NCBI RefSeq assembly: GCF_009695605.1
Contig: NZ_VUNQ01000012.1
Location: 26,722-90,721 of the forward strand
Length of the DNA: 64,000 bases
Reading direction: 5' to 3'
From: Tissierella pigra
GTDB lineage: Bacteria; Bacillota; Clostridia; Tissierellales; Tissierellaceae
Shown in pieces: positions 42,847-52,031 of this stretch. The position numbers were made by a program, and so were the translations under genes. The notes beneath the pieces were generated by a model that made no database searches, had not been told where the DNA came from, and was given only the letters and a program-made list of their open reading frames with translations. How positions within the stretch are numbered: position 1 is the stretch's first letter; the number at the start of each line of letters is the position of its first letter.

Positions 42847-43092
42847 TACTAAAGACATAAGACTTATAAATTTTTACCTAAATAATTCTCTAGAACTTAA
42901 ATTCGCCTTTCTAAAGAGTTTCGATAGCAGTAAACTTTAATAAAACTATGGAATGTAAGCAATAATGCTTTAAAAGTAACTGGTAAGATGGAGCTAATGA
43001 CTCCTATTTACACTATGCAATCATTAAAGAATTATGAAATAAAAAATGAACTCATATTACTGGGTTTGAATGATAGGAAGAGAAGATAATCT
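42847..43092. other. Spacer with a possible gene remnant
   Basis: A 30-codon frame at 42997-43089 (MTPIYTMQSLKNYEIKNELI, LLGLNDRKRR) has protein-like composition and could be the tail of a lost gene, because the frame stays open upstream of the ATG. No ribosome binding site is evident. Otherwise nothing is recognised between the terminator and the convergent tetR gene. Confidence 0.3.
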
Positions 43093-43632
43093 TTATTTTA
43101 GTATAGAAAGAATAATTTTAGCTATTTCTTCTGGAGTCTTTCTAGGCATCTCTATACACCAGAGTAAAGTTAGTTTCCAGAAGCCAGCAAGCTTAAATTC
43201 GAATTCGTATTTATATTTATTCATGAAATTTTCATCTACATCTTGCTCTTCAATATGCCCTATTTTAATTGCTACTTTATAAATAATTTCAAATAGATTA
43301 TCCTCAATAAAATATAGAAGATGAGCTTTTTTCATTAAAAGTAATGTATCTATATGGTTTTCCCAAAACTTAAAGTAGGATGTTGAAATAGTAAATAATG
43401 AATCTGCTTTATCATTTAAAATTGTCTGTGCAAAATCATTTGCTAAATTTAGACCAATATAATTGAAAATATCGTCCTTTGATTTAAAGTATCGATAGAA
43501 AGTTCTTCGACCGATATCTGCTTTATTAACAATCTGAGAAATTGTTATATCTCGATACTCCTTTTTTTCTAATAACTTTAAAATAGCTTCAACTACCCAG
43601 TCTTTAGTTTGATTTACTTCCGTGGCTTTCAT
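43093..43632 (-). CDS. TetR family transcriptional regulator
   Basis: A 179-residue regulator. Helix-turn-helix at residues 22-55 (DITISQIVNKADIGRRTFYR, YFKSKDDIF), then a helical effector domain. It is divergent from the ABC-2 exporter operon, with a palindromic site in the 210-base gap, so it most likely represses that exporter. Confidence 0.88.
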   Translation of the reverse strand: MKATEVNQTKDWVVEAILKLLEKKEYRDITISQIVNKADIGRRTFYRYFKSKDDIFNYIGLNLANDFAQTILNDKADSLFTISTSYFKFWENHIDTLLLMKKAHLLYFIEDNLFEIIYKVAIKIGHIEEQDVDENFMNKYKYEFEFKLAGFWKLTLLWCIEMPRKTPEEIAKIILSILK

Positions 43633-43734
43633 AAAATATCACCTCTATATATTAATGGCACAAAACCAATATTATGTATCACTTCTTGAGAATCTATTGT
43701 CTTATACATTCAGTAATATTATACTAAACTTATA

Positions 43735-43747
43735 CTTGTGGCACAAG
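43735..43747. promoter_or_regulatory. Palindromic site, probable TetR operator
   Basis: CTTGTG-G-CACAAG is a perfect 13-base palindrome in the divergent promoter region. A related TGGCACAAA half-site occurs at 43656. Confidence 0.55.
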
Positions 43748-43843
43748 CGTGTCATATCTAATCTTTGTATATATTTAAATAAAAATAAAAATGTACTTTT
43801 GAGTTAGTTATATCTAACTATGAAGTGCTGAAAGGGGAATTAC

Positions 43844-44779
43844 ATGAATATAGTAAGGGTAAAAAATTTAACTAAAAAATACAAAGATATTACTGCTGTA
43901 GATAATGTAAGTTTTGAAGTAAAAAAAGGTGACATTTTAGGATTAGTTGGACCAAATGGTGCTGGTAAAAGTACTACTATTCAAATGATTTCAGGATTAC
44001 TAATACCTGATAAAGGAGTGATTTTATTTGAAGAAAATAAAAGTTTTAAAAATTGGCATTTTAACTTAGGATTAGTACCTCAAGATTTAGCAATCTATCC
44101 TGATTTATCTGCTGAGGAAAATGTAAGATTCTTTGCTTCTCTATATGGTTTAAATGGGGAAAATTTAAAAAAGCAAGTTAATGAGTCACTTACTTCTGTT
44201 GGGTTACATGAACAAAAAGATAAAAAAGCAAAGTACTTCTCTGGAGGAATGAAAAGAAGACTCAATATTGCTTGTGCAATTACTCATAAGCCAAAATTAA
44301 TTATTATGGATGAACCAACTGTAGGAATTGATCCACAATCAAGAAACTTTATTTTAGAAAGTATTAAAAAACTTCAAAATCAAGGAACAACCATAATTTA
44401 TACTTCACATTACATGGAAGAAGTGGAAGAAATTTGCAACAAGCTCCTAATCATAGATCATGGACAAATTATTTTATCTGGAGCTACAGATGAGATAAAA
44501 GCATTGTATAAAAATAACAGAATACTGACGGTATCATTTCAAGCAGAAACCCTAGATTTTGCAAAAGTAAGAGAGAGTATATTGAACATAACAGGGGTAA
44601 CAGAGGTAAATATGAAAAACCAACGCTTTAATATCCATTGTAGGAAAGATATGAATGACTATGATACTGTTTTTAATATACTAAAGCAATTCCATATCTC
44701 TATAATTAGTATTGAGCATACAGTTCCTACCCTTGAAGAAATCTTTTTATCTTTAACAGGAAAGGAGCTTAGAGATTGA
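43844..44779 (+). CDS. ABC-2 exporter ATPase
   Basis: A 311-residue ATPase with Walker A LVGPNGAGKSTTIQM, signature FSGGMKRRLNIACA, Walker B IIMDEPTVGIDPQS and H-loop YTSHYMEEVEE. The C-terminal 90 residues form the extra domain of the drug/antibiotic (DrrA, CcmA) type. It overlaps the first permease by four bases. Confidence 0.93.
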   Translation: MNIVRVKNLTKKYKDITAVDNVSFEVKKGDILGLVGPNGAGKSTTIQMISGLLIPDKGVILFEENKSFKNWHFNLGLVPQDLAIYPDLSAEENVRFFASLYGLNGENLKKQVNESLTSVGLHEQKDKKAKYFSGGMKRRLNIACAITHKPKLIIMDEPTVGIDPQSRNFILESIKKLQNQGTTIIYTSHYMEEVEEICNKLLIIDHGQIILSGATDEIKALYKNNRILTVSFQAETLDFAKVRESILNITGVTEVNMKNQRFNIHCRKDMNDYDTVFNILKQFHISIISIEHTVPTLEEIFLSLTGKELRD

Positions 44780-45885
44780 TGATAAGAAATATGTATACCA
44801 AGGAACTAAAACAATTCTTTAGAAAACCATTTAATGTTGTATTTATGTTAGTAGTCCCAATGATTCTTATTCTGATTATGGGATATGCCATGTCTAACAT
44901 AATAGGAGTAACAGGAATAAAAATGGAAACAAAATCCGAAGAAAGCATTCTCTATTACTTAGAAGATAATTACCATTCAAGATATGATAGAGAATTTCAA
45001 CAGTTTCAAGTAGCAGTAGAAGACAAACTTAATGTGACCTTTAAAAAAGTAAATGATTATGAAAATGGTTGTGAAAAGGTGGATAAACATAAGTCCATAG
45101 CACTTATTAAGCTATCTAACAATGGTTTCTATTATTATCGCTCCCCTTATAATGAAACAAGTTTAAGTAAATTAATAAGAGCTTCTTATGAAAATTTATT
45201 AGGAAATATAAGTATATCTTCTGATGATTATATTACATCTAAACAAGTAGAAAAAACAACTATTGATTCTTATACTTATTTCACTTTTGCAGAATTAGGT
45301 TTAATTATAATGTATATTGCTTTAATTGTTGGGCAGAGTGTATTCAGTGAAAAAGAAATAAAGGCTTTTGAGAGAATTTATATTTCTAAAATAGGCATAA
45401 ATAAACTGATGTTAAGCAAAGTTTTATTTGGTACTACAATTGGTGCAATTCAAATCGTGCTTGTTTATCTTATGTCTACTATTTTATTAGATGTACATTG
45501 GGGAAAATATTTTCCATTTATTTTTGCACTTTATCTAGTCTTGGCTTTATTTAGTTCTACCCTAGGTGGAATAATGGGTCTATTTACAAAACAGAGAACA
45601 GCCTTAAATGACAATATTTTAATGATTTCTATTATATTAGTTCTCATGGGTGGAGGGCTTACTCCTTTATCATACTTAGAATCCATAAAAATAGTGTCTA
45701 TATTGAGTAAAATAAGTCCATTATATTGGGTAACAAATTCCGCATTGGATTTATCAGGGGGTATGCTTACCAACAACTTTTTCGTATCTTTAGCTATGTG
45801 CTTTATCATCATTCTTTCTCTTTGGATTATTTACTTATTGAAAAAGAGAGAAGAGCAGAGAAAAGGGGTGACCATTTATGAATAA
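44776..45885 (+). CDS. ABC-2 exporter permease, first
   Basis: A 369-residue membrane protein: one segment at residues 18-42, an extracellular domain of about 130 residues, then five segments from residue 175 to 360 with the ABC-2 motif region (GLFTKQRTALNDNILMISII). It overlaps both neighbours, so the three genes are translated together. The substrate may be an antibiotic, or the lanthipeptide made next door; the sequence cannot decide. Confidence 0.9.
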   Translation: MMIRNMYTKELKQFFRKPFNVVFMLVVPMILILIMGYAMSNIIGVTGIKMETKSEESILYYLEDNYHSRYDREFQQFQVAVEDKLNVTFKKVNDYENGCEKVDKHKSIALIKLSNNGFYYYRSPYNETSLSKLIRASYENLLGNISISSDDYITSKQVEKTTIDSYTYFTFAELGLIIMYIALIVGQSVFSEKEIKAFERIYISKIGINKLMLSKVLFGTTIGAIQIVLVYLMSTILLDVHWGKYFPFIFALYLVLALFSSTLGGIMGLFTKQRTALNDNILMISIILVLMGGGLTPLSYLESIKIVSILSKISPLYWVTNSALDLSGGMLTNNFFVSLAMCFIIILSLWIIYLLKKREEQRKGVTIYE

Positions 45886-46927
45886 TATTTTCAAAAATAC
45901 TTGGATGATTTTCATAAGAAATAAGGAGTATATTTCAACAATAGTAGTTGCTCCTGTTATTATGCTTTTAGTTTTCTCTTTTATCCTTTCTTTTCAATCA
46001 AAGGTTAATATTGCAATAATTAATCAAGACCATAGTGAAATAGGGTCTATGGTGGAACATACTCTTAATAATACGGATTTGTTTCATATAATTGCTATGG
46101 ATTTAGATGAAGTAAATCAAAGCATTATTCATAATAAAATTGAATTTGCCGTTGTAATTAAAAGCAATGGAGAAAGTATAGATTTAACAAAAGAGAAACC
46201 CATTGAAATAATAAAGGCAAAAGATTCTAAATTAGCCGATTACATGGAAACTATATTAAATAACAATATAAATGCTAAATGCAATAATCGTGTTCATGAT
46301 TTTGAAATACGAAAAAATGAAGTACCCAAAAAGGGAGTGCCTATAAATAATGCTTTAGGTATGGTAATTTTTAAAATGATTGGTTCCTGCTCTTTGCTTG
46401 CTGGATTGATTATTGCAGAAAAAAGGAATGGGATTCTAAATAGAATTTATATGAGCAAAACAAAAATGTCCGCCTATCTGTTTGGACGTGGTAGTGCATT
46501 TTTTATGAATTTAGTCTTATTTATTTTTGTTTATTTTATTACATCAAAGATATTTAAATTTGATTTTGCAATGAAAAATCCTTTTAATTTAATAGTTGTT
46601 TTTTCTGTATTAGCAATCTTCACCATTGCCTTTGGTTTAGTTTTATCTGCATTTATCAATGATGAGAATCATGTTTGGAACTTTTCAGTTTTAGTTTTAC
46701 TTCCCAGTTCCATATTATCTGGAGCTTTATTTCCATATGATGCGATGCCTAAAACAATGCAGACAATAGGAGCACTTTTACCGCAAAGATGGATTATCTT
46801 GGCTATAGAAACATTACAAAAAGGAGGAAGTTTAGTAGATACTATTGTTCCTTTGGCCAGTGTATTGGTTCTTTCAATTTTACTATTTATTATAGCTGTT
46901 AATAAGATTAATAGTTTGGTCCTTTAG
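45878..46927 (+). CDS. ABC-2 exporter permease, second
   Basis: A 349-residue partner of the permease at 44776 with the same layout: an N-terminal segment, an external domain (residues 45-160), then five segments with NDENHVWNFSVLVLLPSSIL near residue 275. Both permeases are needed for a heterodimer with a homodimeric ATPase. Confidence 0.9.
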   Translation: MNNIFKNTWMIFIRNKEYISTIVVAPVIMLLVFSFILSFQSKVNIAIINQDHSEIGSMVEHTLNNTDLFHIIAMDLDEVNQSIIHNKIEFAVVIKSNGESIDLTKEKPIEIIKAKDSKLADYMETILNNNINAKCNNRVHDFEIRKNEVPKKGVPINNALGMVIFKMIGSCSLLAGLIIAEKRNGILNRIYMSKTKMSAYLFGRGSAFFMNLVLFIFVYFITSKIFKFDFAMKNPFNLIVVFSVLAIFTIAFGLVLSAFINDENHVWNFSVLVLLPSSILSGALFPYDAMPKTMQTIGALLPQRWIILAIETLQKGGSLVDTIVPLASVLVLSILLFIIAVNKINSLVL

Positions 46928-46985
46928 GCGGGGAATTAGTTAGTTTGTGATGATAGAATTATATTTATATAATTTAAAATTACAG

Positions 46986-47014
46986 TTGTATTCTTTATTT
47001 TATTCTAGTATAAT
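46986..47014 (+). promoter_or_regulatory. Promoter of the rsgA leader
   Basis: TTGTAT, 17 bases, then TATAAT. The RNA would start near 47021, some 205 bases before the gene. Confidence 0.75.
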
Positions 47015-47063
47015 CAAAGGTAATATAGCTTTCAATTTTATTTCGAGGGGAGTTGATTAAATT

Positions 47064-47096
47064 ATGGCAAACATGAATATGGTGATGAATCAATAA
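47064..47096 (+). CDS. Putative leader peptide MANMNMVMNQ
   Basis: A ten-codon frame with four methionines (MANMNMVMNQ) behind GAGGGGAG in the leader of the rsgA paralogue. It is followed by a terminator that ends just before the gene's ribosome binding site. Such an arrangement is typical of ribosome-targeted drug-resistance genes controlled by stalling. The spacing of 11 bases to the start is long, and no known stalling motif is seen. Confidence 0.5.
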   Translation: MANMNMVMNQ

Positions 47097-47178
47097 TTTA
47101 ATATTTGGGTGTACGTTAGAGCAGAGGCTTTTCGTATACTCTATAAAAACAACCCTTTGTAAATAATGTATAAACATA

Positions 47179-47202
47179 ACTTGCCAATGGGCAAGTTTTT
47201 TT
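47179..47202 (+). terminator. Attenuator terminator before the rsgA paralogue
   Basis: ACTTGCC pairs perfectly with GGCAAGT around AATG, followed by seven T. The gene's ribosome binding site comes 12 bases later, so the terminator must be bypassed for expression from the promoter at 46986. Confidence 0.82.
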
Positions 47203-47226
47203 GTGCAAAAAATTGGAGGTAATACG

Positions 47227-48246
47227 GTGAGATTTGAAGAGATTTATAAGATAGAAAAAGGTAATTTAATTATGGCACGTGTTAGCGAGGTACAGAGAGA
47301 ATTATTCAAAGTAATATGTAAATATGGAGAAACCAATGCAAAGTTAAAAGGTACTTTTTATAAATATAAAAATAATAAAGAATATCCTGTAGTTGGAGAT
47401 TATGTTCTTATGCAATATAATGAAAATGGAAATTCTTTAATTGAAGAAATATGTGAGCGGAAAAGTATTTTTTCTAGAACAGATTTTTCAGGACATGGTG
47501 CTGGGTATGTAAAAACAGTGAAAGAGCAGGTAATCGTAGCCAATTTTGACTATATATTTATTCTTTCATCTCTGAACCATGATTTTAACTTAAACAGAAT
47601 AACAAGATATATTAGTGTGGCTTTACAAAGTGGTGGAAAACCCATAGTGATTTTGACAAAAGCAGATGAATGTCACAACCCAGATACTTATGTAACACAG
47701 GTAAAAAGCATATCAAAACAGATTGATGTCTTTGCTATTAGTGCCAAAACAGGATATGGAATGAAACAATTAGATATATATATGGAGGCAGGAAAAACTA
47801 TAGTTTTTATAGGATCTTCTGGGGTAGGGAAATCCACACTTGTAAATGCAATTGCAGGAAAAGAAATCATGATGGTAAATGATATACGTGAAAATGATTC
47901 TAAAGGTAGACATACTACAACTCATAGGCAGTTAATTGAACTTACATCAGGAGTAATAATTATTGATACTCCAGGAATTAGGGAACTTGGAATGTGGGAT
48001 GCTGAGAATGGTATAAACCATACATTTTCAGATATAATTGAACTCTTTGATAAATGTAAATATCGTAATTGCAGTCACAGCAAGGAGACAGGATGTGCAG
48101 TAAATCAAGCTATTGAAAATAATATACTTTCCATAGAGAGATGGAAAACATATTGCCAGTTGTCTAATGAAAATCAATGGGGCAAGAATAAATCCATATA
48201 TACTAAAAAAGGAAAGTTAGAGAATAAGATAAAAAGGGGAAAATAA
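47227..48246 (+). CDS. RsgA-type ribosome-associated GTPase, long paralogue
   Basis: A 339-residue circularly permuted GTPase: OB fold at residues 40-90, then G4 ILTKAD before G1 IGSSGVGKSTLVNA and G3 IDTPGIREL, with a C-terminal zinc knuckle CKYRNCSHSKETGC. RsgA helps mature the 30S subunit. This long version differs from the shorter housekeeping RsgA (about 290). GTG 47227 is chosen because TTGGAGG lies at proper distance; the GTG at 47203 overlaps the terminator tail. It sits behind a leader-peptide attenuator and next to a GNAT, a resistance-like context. Confidence 0.88.
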   Translation: MRFEEIYKIEKGNLIMARVSEVQRELFKVICKYGETNAKLKGTFYKYKNNKEYPVVGDYVLMQYNENGNSLIEEICERKSIFSRTDFSGHGAGYVKTVKEQVIVANFDYIFILSSLNHDFNLNRITRYISVALQSGGKPIVILTKADECHNPDTYVTQVKSISKQIDVFAISAKTGYGMKQLDIYMEAGKTIVFIGSSGVGKSTLVNAIAGKEIMMVNDIRENDSKGRHTTTHRQLIELTSGVIIIDTPGIRELGMWDAENGINHTFSDIIELFDKCKYRNCSHSKETGCAVNQAIENNILSIERWKTYCQLSNENQWGKNKSIYTKKGKLENKIKRGK

Positions 48247-48249
48247 AAA

Positions 48250-49218
48250 ATGAAATTCTATAATATGGAACCAAAATATGTAAAAGAAGCACTTGAATTA
48301 GCACTTGAAGAATACAGTAATGAGTGTACAAAATGTCCTCAGTTAATGAGGGTAAATTTTGAAAAAGAATTGGAAGTTCTTATTCAACGATTATTTAAAA
48401 ATAAGTATGGAAAAGTGGCTGTTGAAAATGGAAAAGTTATAGGATATTTAGGATTTCAAGAGCCTAGAGATGGATTTCATGGGAATGTAAAAGGGGTATT
48501 TTCCCCATTAGGAGGAAGTGCATTTGCAGGTGAGAATAGAAATATTCTTGCTTCAAAATTACTACAAAAAGTTACAGAAAGCTTGGTTACTGATGGAATA
48601 TGTAGTTTTTCATTAAGCAGATATGCTCATGATGAAGAAGTCGGTAGATCTTTTATAATGAATGGATTTGGCATTAGGTGTAGTGATGCTATTATGAAAC
48701 TTAATACTCGTACAAAAATAAGTGAATTTAATAAAGATATTAGATTTCAAGAGTTAGTGAAGGGTGATAAAAGAGAAATATCAAGTCTAAGGAAAGAATT
48801 AATAAAGCATTTAGCCAGTGCACCAATATTTTTTCCTACCAGCATGGCTCAAGATGATAATTGGTTTGAAAATCATAGAACTCGAGTATTTGCAGTAAAA
48901 CAAGAAAATAGAGTTATTGGATATATGGAATTAGATACAGAGGTAGAAACTTTTGTTTCTGAAAGTGATAATATTTATAATATTTGCGGAGCATATGTTG
49001 ATGAAGAGTATAGGAGTGAGGGTGTAGCACAGCAATTATTAGAATACATCTGCGAAATTTCTGAGAAGGAAGGAAAAGAGTATCTAGGGGTTGATTGTGA
49101 AACGTTAAATCCTACTGCTCTTAGGTTTTGGAGTAAATATTTTGATAGTTATACCTATGGCTATACTAGAAGGATTGATGAAAGGGTGCTGGGTTACAAT
49201 AGTATCTTTTCTAAGTAA
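48250..49218 (+). CDS. GNAT acetyltransferase with two tandem domains
   Basis: A 322-residue protein. The N-terminal half is a degenerate GNAT domain, the C-terminal half is complete, with the acetyl-CoA loop CGAYVDEEYRSEGVAQQLLE near residue 255. It starts three bases after the rsgA stop, so it shares that attenuated transcript. The acetyl acceptor is unknown; a resistance or ribosome-linked role is possible from the context. Confidence 0.82.
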   Translation: MKFYNMEPKYVKEALELALEEYSNECTKCPQLMRVNFEKELEVLIQRLFKNKYGKVAVENGKVIGYLGFQEPRDGFHGNVKGVFSPLGGSAFAGENRNILASKLLQKVTESLVTDGICSFSLSRYAHDEEVGRSFIMNGFGIRCSDAIMKLNTRTKISEFNKDIRFQELVKGDKREISSLRKELIKHLASAPIFFPTSMAQDDNWFENHRTRVFAVKQENRVIGYMELDTEVETFVSESDNIYNICGAYVDEEYRSEGVAQQLLEYICEISEKEGKEYLGVDCETLNPTALRFWSKYFDSYTYGYTRRIDERVLGYNSIFSK

Positions 49219-49266
49219 TTTTTCTAAGATTTCTATACAAATAAAAGCTTTTTGGAGGTGGTTAAT

Positions 49267-49947
49267 TTGAAAAAATATTATCAAGCATATGAACAAAGAT
49301 ATAAGAAAATACATGAAGAAGGATTGTTGTGGTTTTCTAAGGAACCTACTATGGAATTAATTAATTGGATACAGCACTACAATATTCCTATAAATGATGA
49401 TATATGCGAAATAGGATGTGGAGAAGGCAGAGATGCTCTATATCTTGCAGAACAAAAGTATAACATCACTGGTGTAGATATTTCAGAAGAAGCTATAAAA
49501 AAATGTAAAGAGTTATCTAAAGAAAGAAAAGTTTTGGCAGAGTGGATGGTTTCAGATGCTTTAGATTTAAGAGAAAAGCTTAATAGACAATTTGATTGGA
49601 TTTATTCAATAGGAACTCTACATATGTTAGTAGAAGACGAGGATAGAAAAGAATTTTTAAAGACAATAAATTCACTACTTAGACCTAAAGGGAAATTTTT
49701 GTTAGTTAGTATGGGAGACGGGAAAATACAAAGAAAAACGGATGTCTCAGCTGCATTTGTATTGCAAGAGAGAAATCATACGTTGACGGGAAGAACATTT
49801 AAGGTAGCAAGTACTTCCTATAGAGCTGTTAATTGGGAAGAACATAAAAGAGAGTTAAAAGAAGCAGAGTTTCTTGTTGAAAAGATGATGGATACTGAAA
49901 ATGAAGAATATTTTAAATGTATGACTGTCTATTTAACAAAAGAATAG
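49267..49947 (+). CDS. Class I SAM-dependent methyltransferase
   Basis: A 226-residue enzyme with motif I ICEIGCGEGRDALYLAE near residue 48 and later IYSIGTLHMLVEDEDRKEFL. TTG 49267 is chosen as start because GGAGGTGG lies five bases upstream. It resembles the small-molecule methyltransferases of the tellurite/thiopurine type. It may continue the rsgA/GNAT transcript and ends before a strong terminator. Confidence 0.82.
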   Translation: MKKYYQAYEQRYKKIHEEGLLWFSKEPTMELINWIQHYNIPINDDICEIGCGEGRDALYLAEQKYNITGVDISEEAIKKCKELSKERKVLAEWMVSDALDLREKLNRQFDWIYSIGTLHMLVEDEDRKEFLKTINSLLRPKGKFLLVSMGDGKIQRKTDVSAAFVLQERNHTLTGRTFKVASTSYRAVNWEEHKRELKEAEFLVEKMMDTENEEYFKCMTVYLTKE

Positions 49948-49989
49948 TTAATTATTATGTTTTATCTAAATTTAAATAAGTAGTCATGG

Positions 49990-50025
49990 AAAGTCGAGAG
50001 AATTAATCAATTTTCTCGACTTTTT
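49990..50025 (+). terminator. Terminator after the methyltransferase gene
   Basis: AAAGTCGAGAGAATT pairs with AATTTTCTCGACTTT (one mismatch), followed by TT. Confidence 0.88.
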
Positions 50026-50108
50026 GATTTTCTTAACAACTTCTTTATACATATTTCTTTTATAATTAGTGTGACTAGTAAAATATTAGAATGAAAAAGG
50101 AGGAATAT

Positions 50109-50753
50109 ATGTTAGAAGAACGCGTTTTTACTATTGAGTCTCCGAAGAATAAGTTGATAACCCTAGATGTAATTCCAGGTCACTTTACTACAGGAAATGC
50201 ACATTTAAATTATTACTTGAATATGAGCCGAATAAAAGCAAATGCACTAGTAGCAAGAGATGTAGCAAGAGAAATGGCTATTCCTTATTTATCAAAAAGC
50301 CTTGTAGATACTATTATTTGTATGGAAGATACTGAGGTTATTGGTGCATATATGGCTGAAGAACTTCTGGAAAATGGCTCCATGGTAGTCAATAGTGATA
50401 GAGATATTCATGTGGTACGTCCTACAGTTTCTATAGGTGGACAATTGATTTTTATGCAAAGTACTCAAAAATTTGTTTACAATAAACACATTGTTCTACT
50501 TATAAGCTCTGCTTCTACTGGAAAAACAATTTTAAAGGCATTGGAGTGTATCAGCTATTATGGAGGAAATCTAGAGGGAATATCTGCTATTTTTTCTGCA
50601 AGAGCTAAAATAGCAGGTCAAGAAATCAATGCCATTTTCAGTACTGATGATATACCAAATTATGAAGTGTCAAAACCATCGGAATGTAAAATGTGTAAAG
50701 ACAAACAAAAGATAGATGCAATTGTTAATCACGATGGATACACAATGGTGTAA
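50109..50753 (+). CDS. Phosphoribosyltransferase-like protein
   Basis: A 214-residue protein of the type I phosphoribosyltransferase fold, related to orotate phosphoribosyltransferase (KHIVLLISSASTGKTILKAL in the PRPP-loop position). The loop lacks the usual acidic pair, so catalysis is uncertain. A CKMCKDKQK cysteine pair lies near the C-terminus. ATG 50109 follows AAAAAGGAGG. It is encoded just ahead of the sodium-pump beta-like gene. Confidence 0.72.
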   Translation: MLEERVFTIESPKNKLITLDVIPGHFTTGNAHLNYYLNMSRIKANALVARDVAREMAIPYLSKSLVDTIICMEDTEVIGAYMAEELLENGSMVVNSDRDIHVVRPTVSIGGQLIFMQSTQKFVYNKHIVLLISSASTGKTILKALECISYYGGNLEGISAIFSARAKIAGQEINAIFSTDDIPNYEVSKPSECKMCKDKQKIDAIVNHDGYTMV

Positions 50754-50780
50754 TATACAAAAGATTAGGAGATGATGTAA

Positions 50781-51917
50781 ATTAATTACATAACTAATAT
50801 AATAGACAGTTTAACCCTATCTCAGATAATAATGGTAGTTTTATCACTTGCTCTTGCATATATGGCTGTGGAAAGAAAGTATGAACCATTACTTCTTCTT
50901 CCATTGGCATTTGGAATGCTTATTGCTAATATACCTATTGCAGGTTTGTCTTCTTATGATGAAGGTGGATTAATTTATTATTTATATAAGGGAATTGAGC
51001 TTGGGATTTATCCTCCTATGATTTTTATCTGTATTGGTGCAATGACAGATTTTAGTCCATTAATTTCATCACCTAAGACAGCATTAATTGGTCTTGGAGG
51101 TCAGCTTGGTATTTTTGCAGCGATGTTTGGAGCATTAGGTTTAGGATATGTATTTTCATATTTTATTCCTGGATTTGAAAATTTCACTATGCAGGAAGCA
51201 GCAGCAATTGGAGTTATAGGAAGTTCAGATGGACCAACATCAATTTATATAACAAAACAGTTGGCAAGTCATTTGCTTCCAACAATTACCATTGCAGCGT
51301 ATTCATATATGGCTTTAGTACCTCTTATTCAGCCACCTATAATGAGAGCACTTACTACTAAAAAGGAAAGAATGATAGTTATGCCTATTCCTAAAAAGGT
51401 GTCTAAAACCAAGAAAATTCTTTTTCCTATTGTAACAACTTTGGTAGTTTTAATTTTAGTACCTTCTGCAGCCACATTGATTGCAATGTTAATGCTTGGC
51501 AATCTTATTAGAGAGAGTGGTGTAACAGAAAGATTATCTAGAATGCTTCAAGGAGATTTATTGAATTTACTTACTTTATTAATTGGTTTGTCTATTGGAG
51601 GAAGTGCAACAGCTGATAGAGTATTAAATATTAAAACACTTTTGATTATTGTTTTAGGACTTTTTGCATTTGCCATGGGAACAGCTGGGGGAGTAATAGT
51701 AGCAAAAATTTTATGCAAATTAACAGGAGGAAAAGTGAATCCTCTAATTGGAAATGCAGGAGTATCTGCTATGCCTATGGCTGCTAGAATATCTCAAAAG
51801 CTAGGACAAGAATATAATCCTTCAAACTATCTTTTAATGCACGCAATGGGACCTATTGTAGCAAGTACCATAGGTTCAGCAATTATAGCAGGAATTTTTA
51901 TTACCATGTTTGGATAG
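50781..51917 (+). CDS. Sodium-pumping decarboxylase beta subunit-like protein (OadB/GcdB)
   Basis: A 378-residue membrane protein with the OadB/GcdB motifs KYEPLLLLPLAFGMLIANIP, GAIGVIGSSDGPTSIYIT-like (AAAIGVIGSSDGPTSIY) and NPLIGNAGVSAMPMAARISQ. The beta subunit couples decarboxylation to sodium export, but no alpha, gamma or biotin-carrier gene is near. The homology extends upstream of the first ATG (50832) to about 50781; the only fitting codon with a ribosome binding site (AGGAGATGATG) is ATT 50781. A rare AUU start or a sequence error are both possible. Confidence 0.82.
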   Translation: MNYITNIIDSLTLSQIIMVVLSLALAYMAVERKYEPLLLLPLAFGMLIANIPIAGLSSYDEGGLIYYLYKGIELGIYPPMIFICIGAMTDFSPLISSPKTALIGLGGQLGIFAAMFGALGLGYVFSYFIPGFENFTMQEAAAIGVIGSSDGPTSIYITKQLASHLLPTITIAAYSYMALVPLIQPPIMRALTTKKERMIVMPIPKKVSKTKKILFPIVTTLVVLILVPSAATLIAMLMLGNLIRESGVTERLSRMLQGDLLNLLTLLIGLSIGGSATADRVLNIKTLLIIVLGLFAFAMGTAGGVIVAKILCKLTGGKVNPLIGNAGVSAMPMAARISQKLGQEYNPSNYLLMHAMGPIVASTIGSAIIAGIFITMFG

Positions 51918-52031
51918 TAAAATACTAATGTAGAAGCTATTTTGAAAACTATGATATAATAGATTATAGTATATGAAGATGAAAGCGTTCATCTATCAGT
52001 TATAATTATAAAAAGTGTAAGGTGGATTAAT

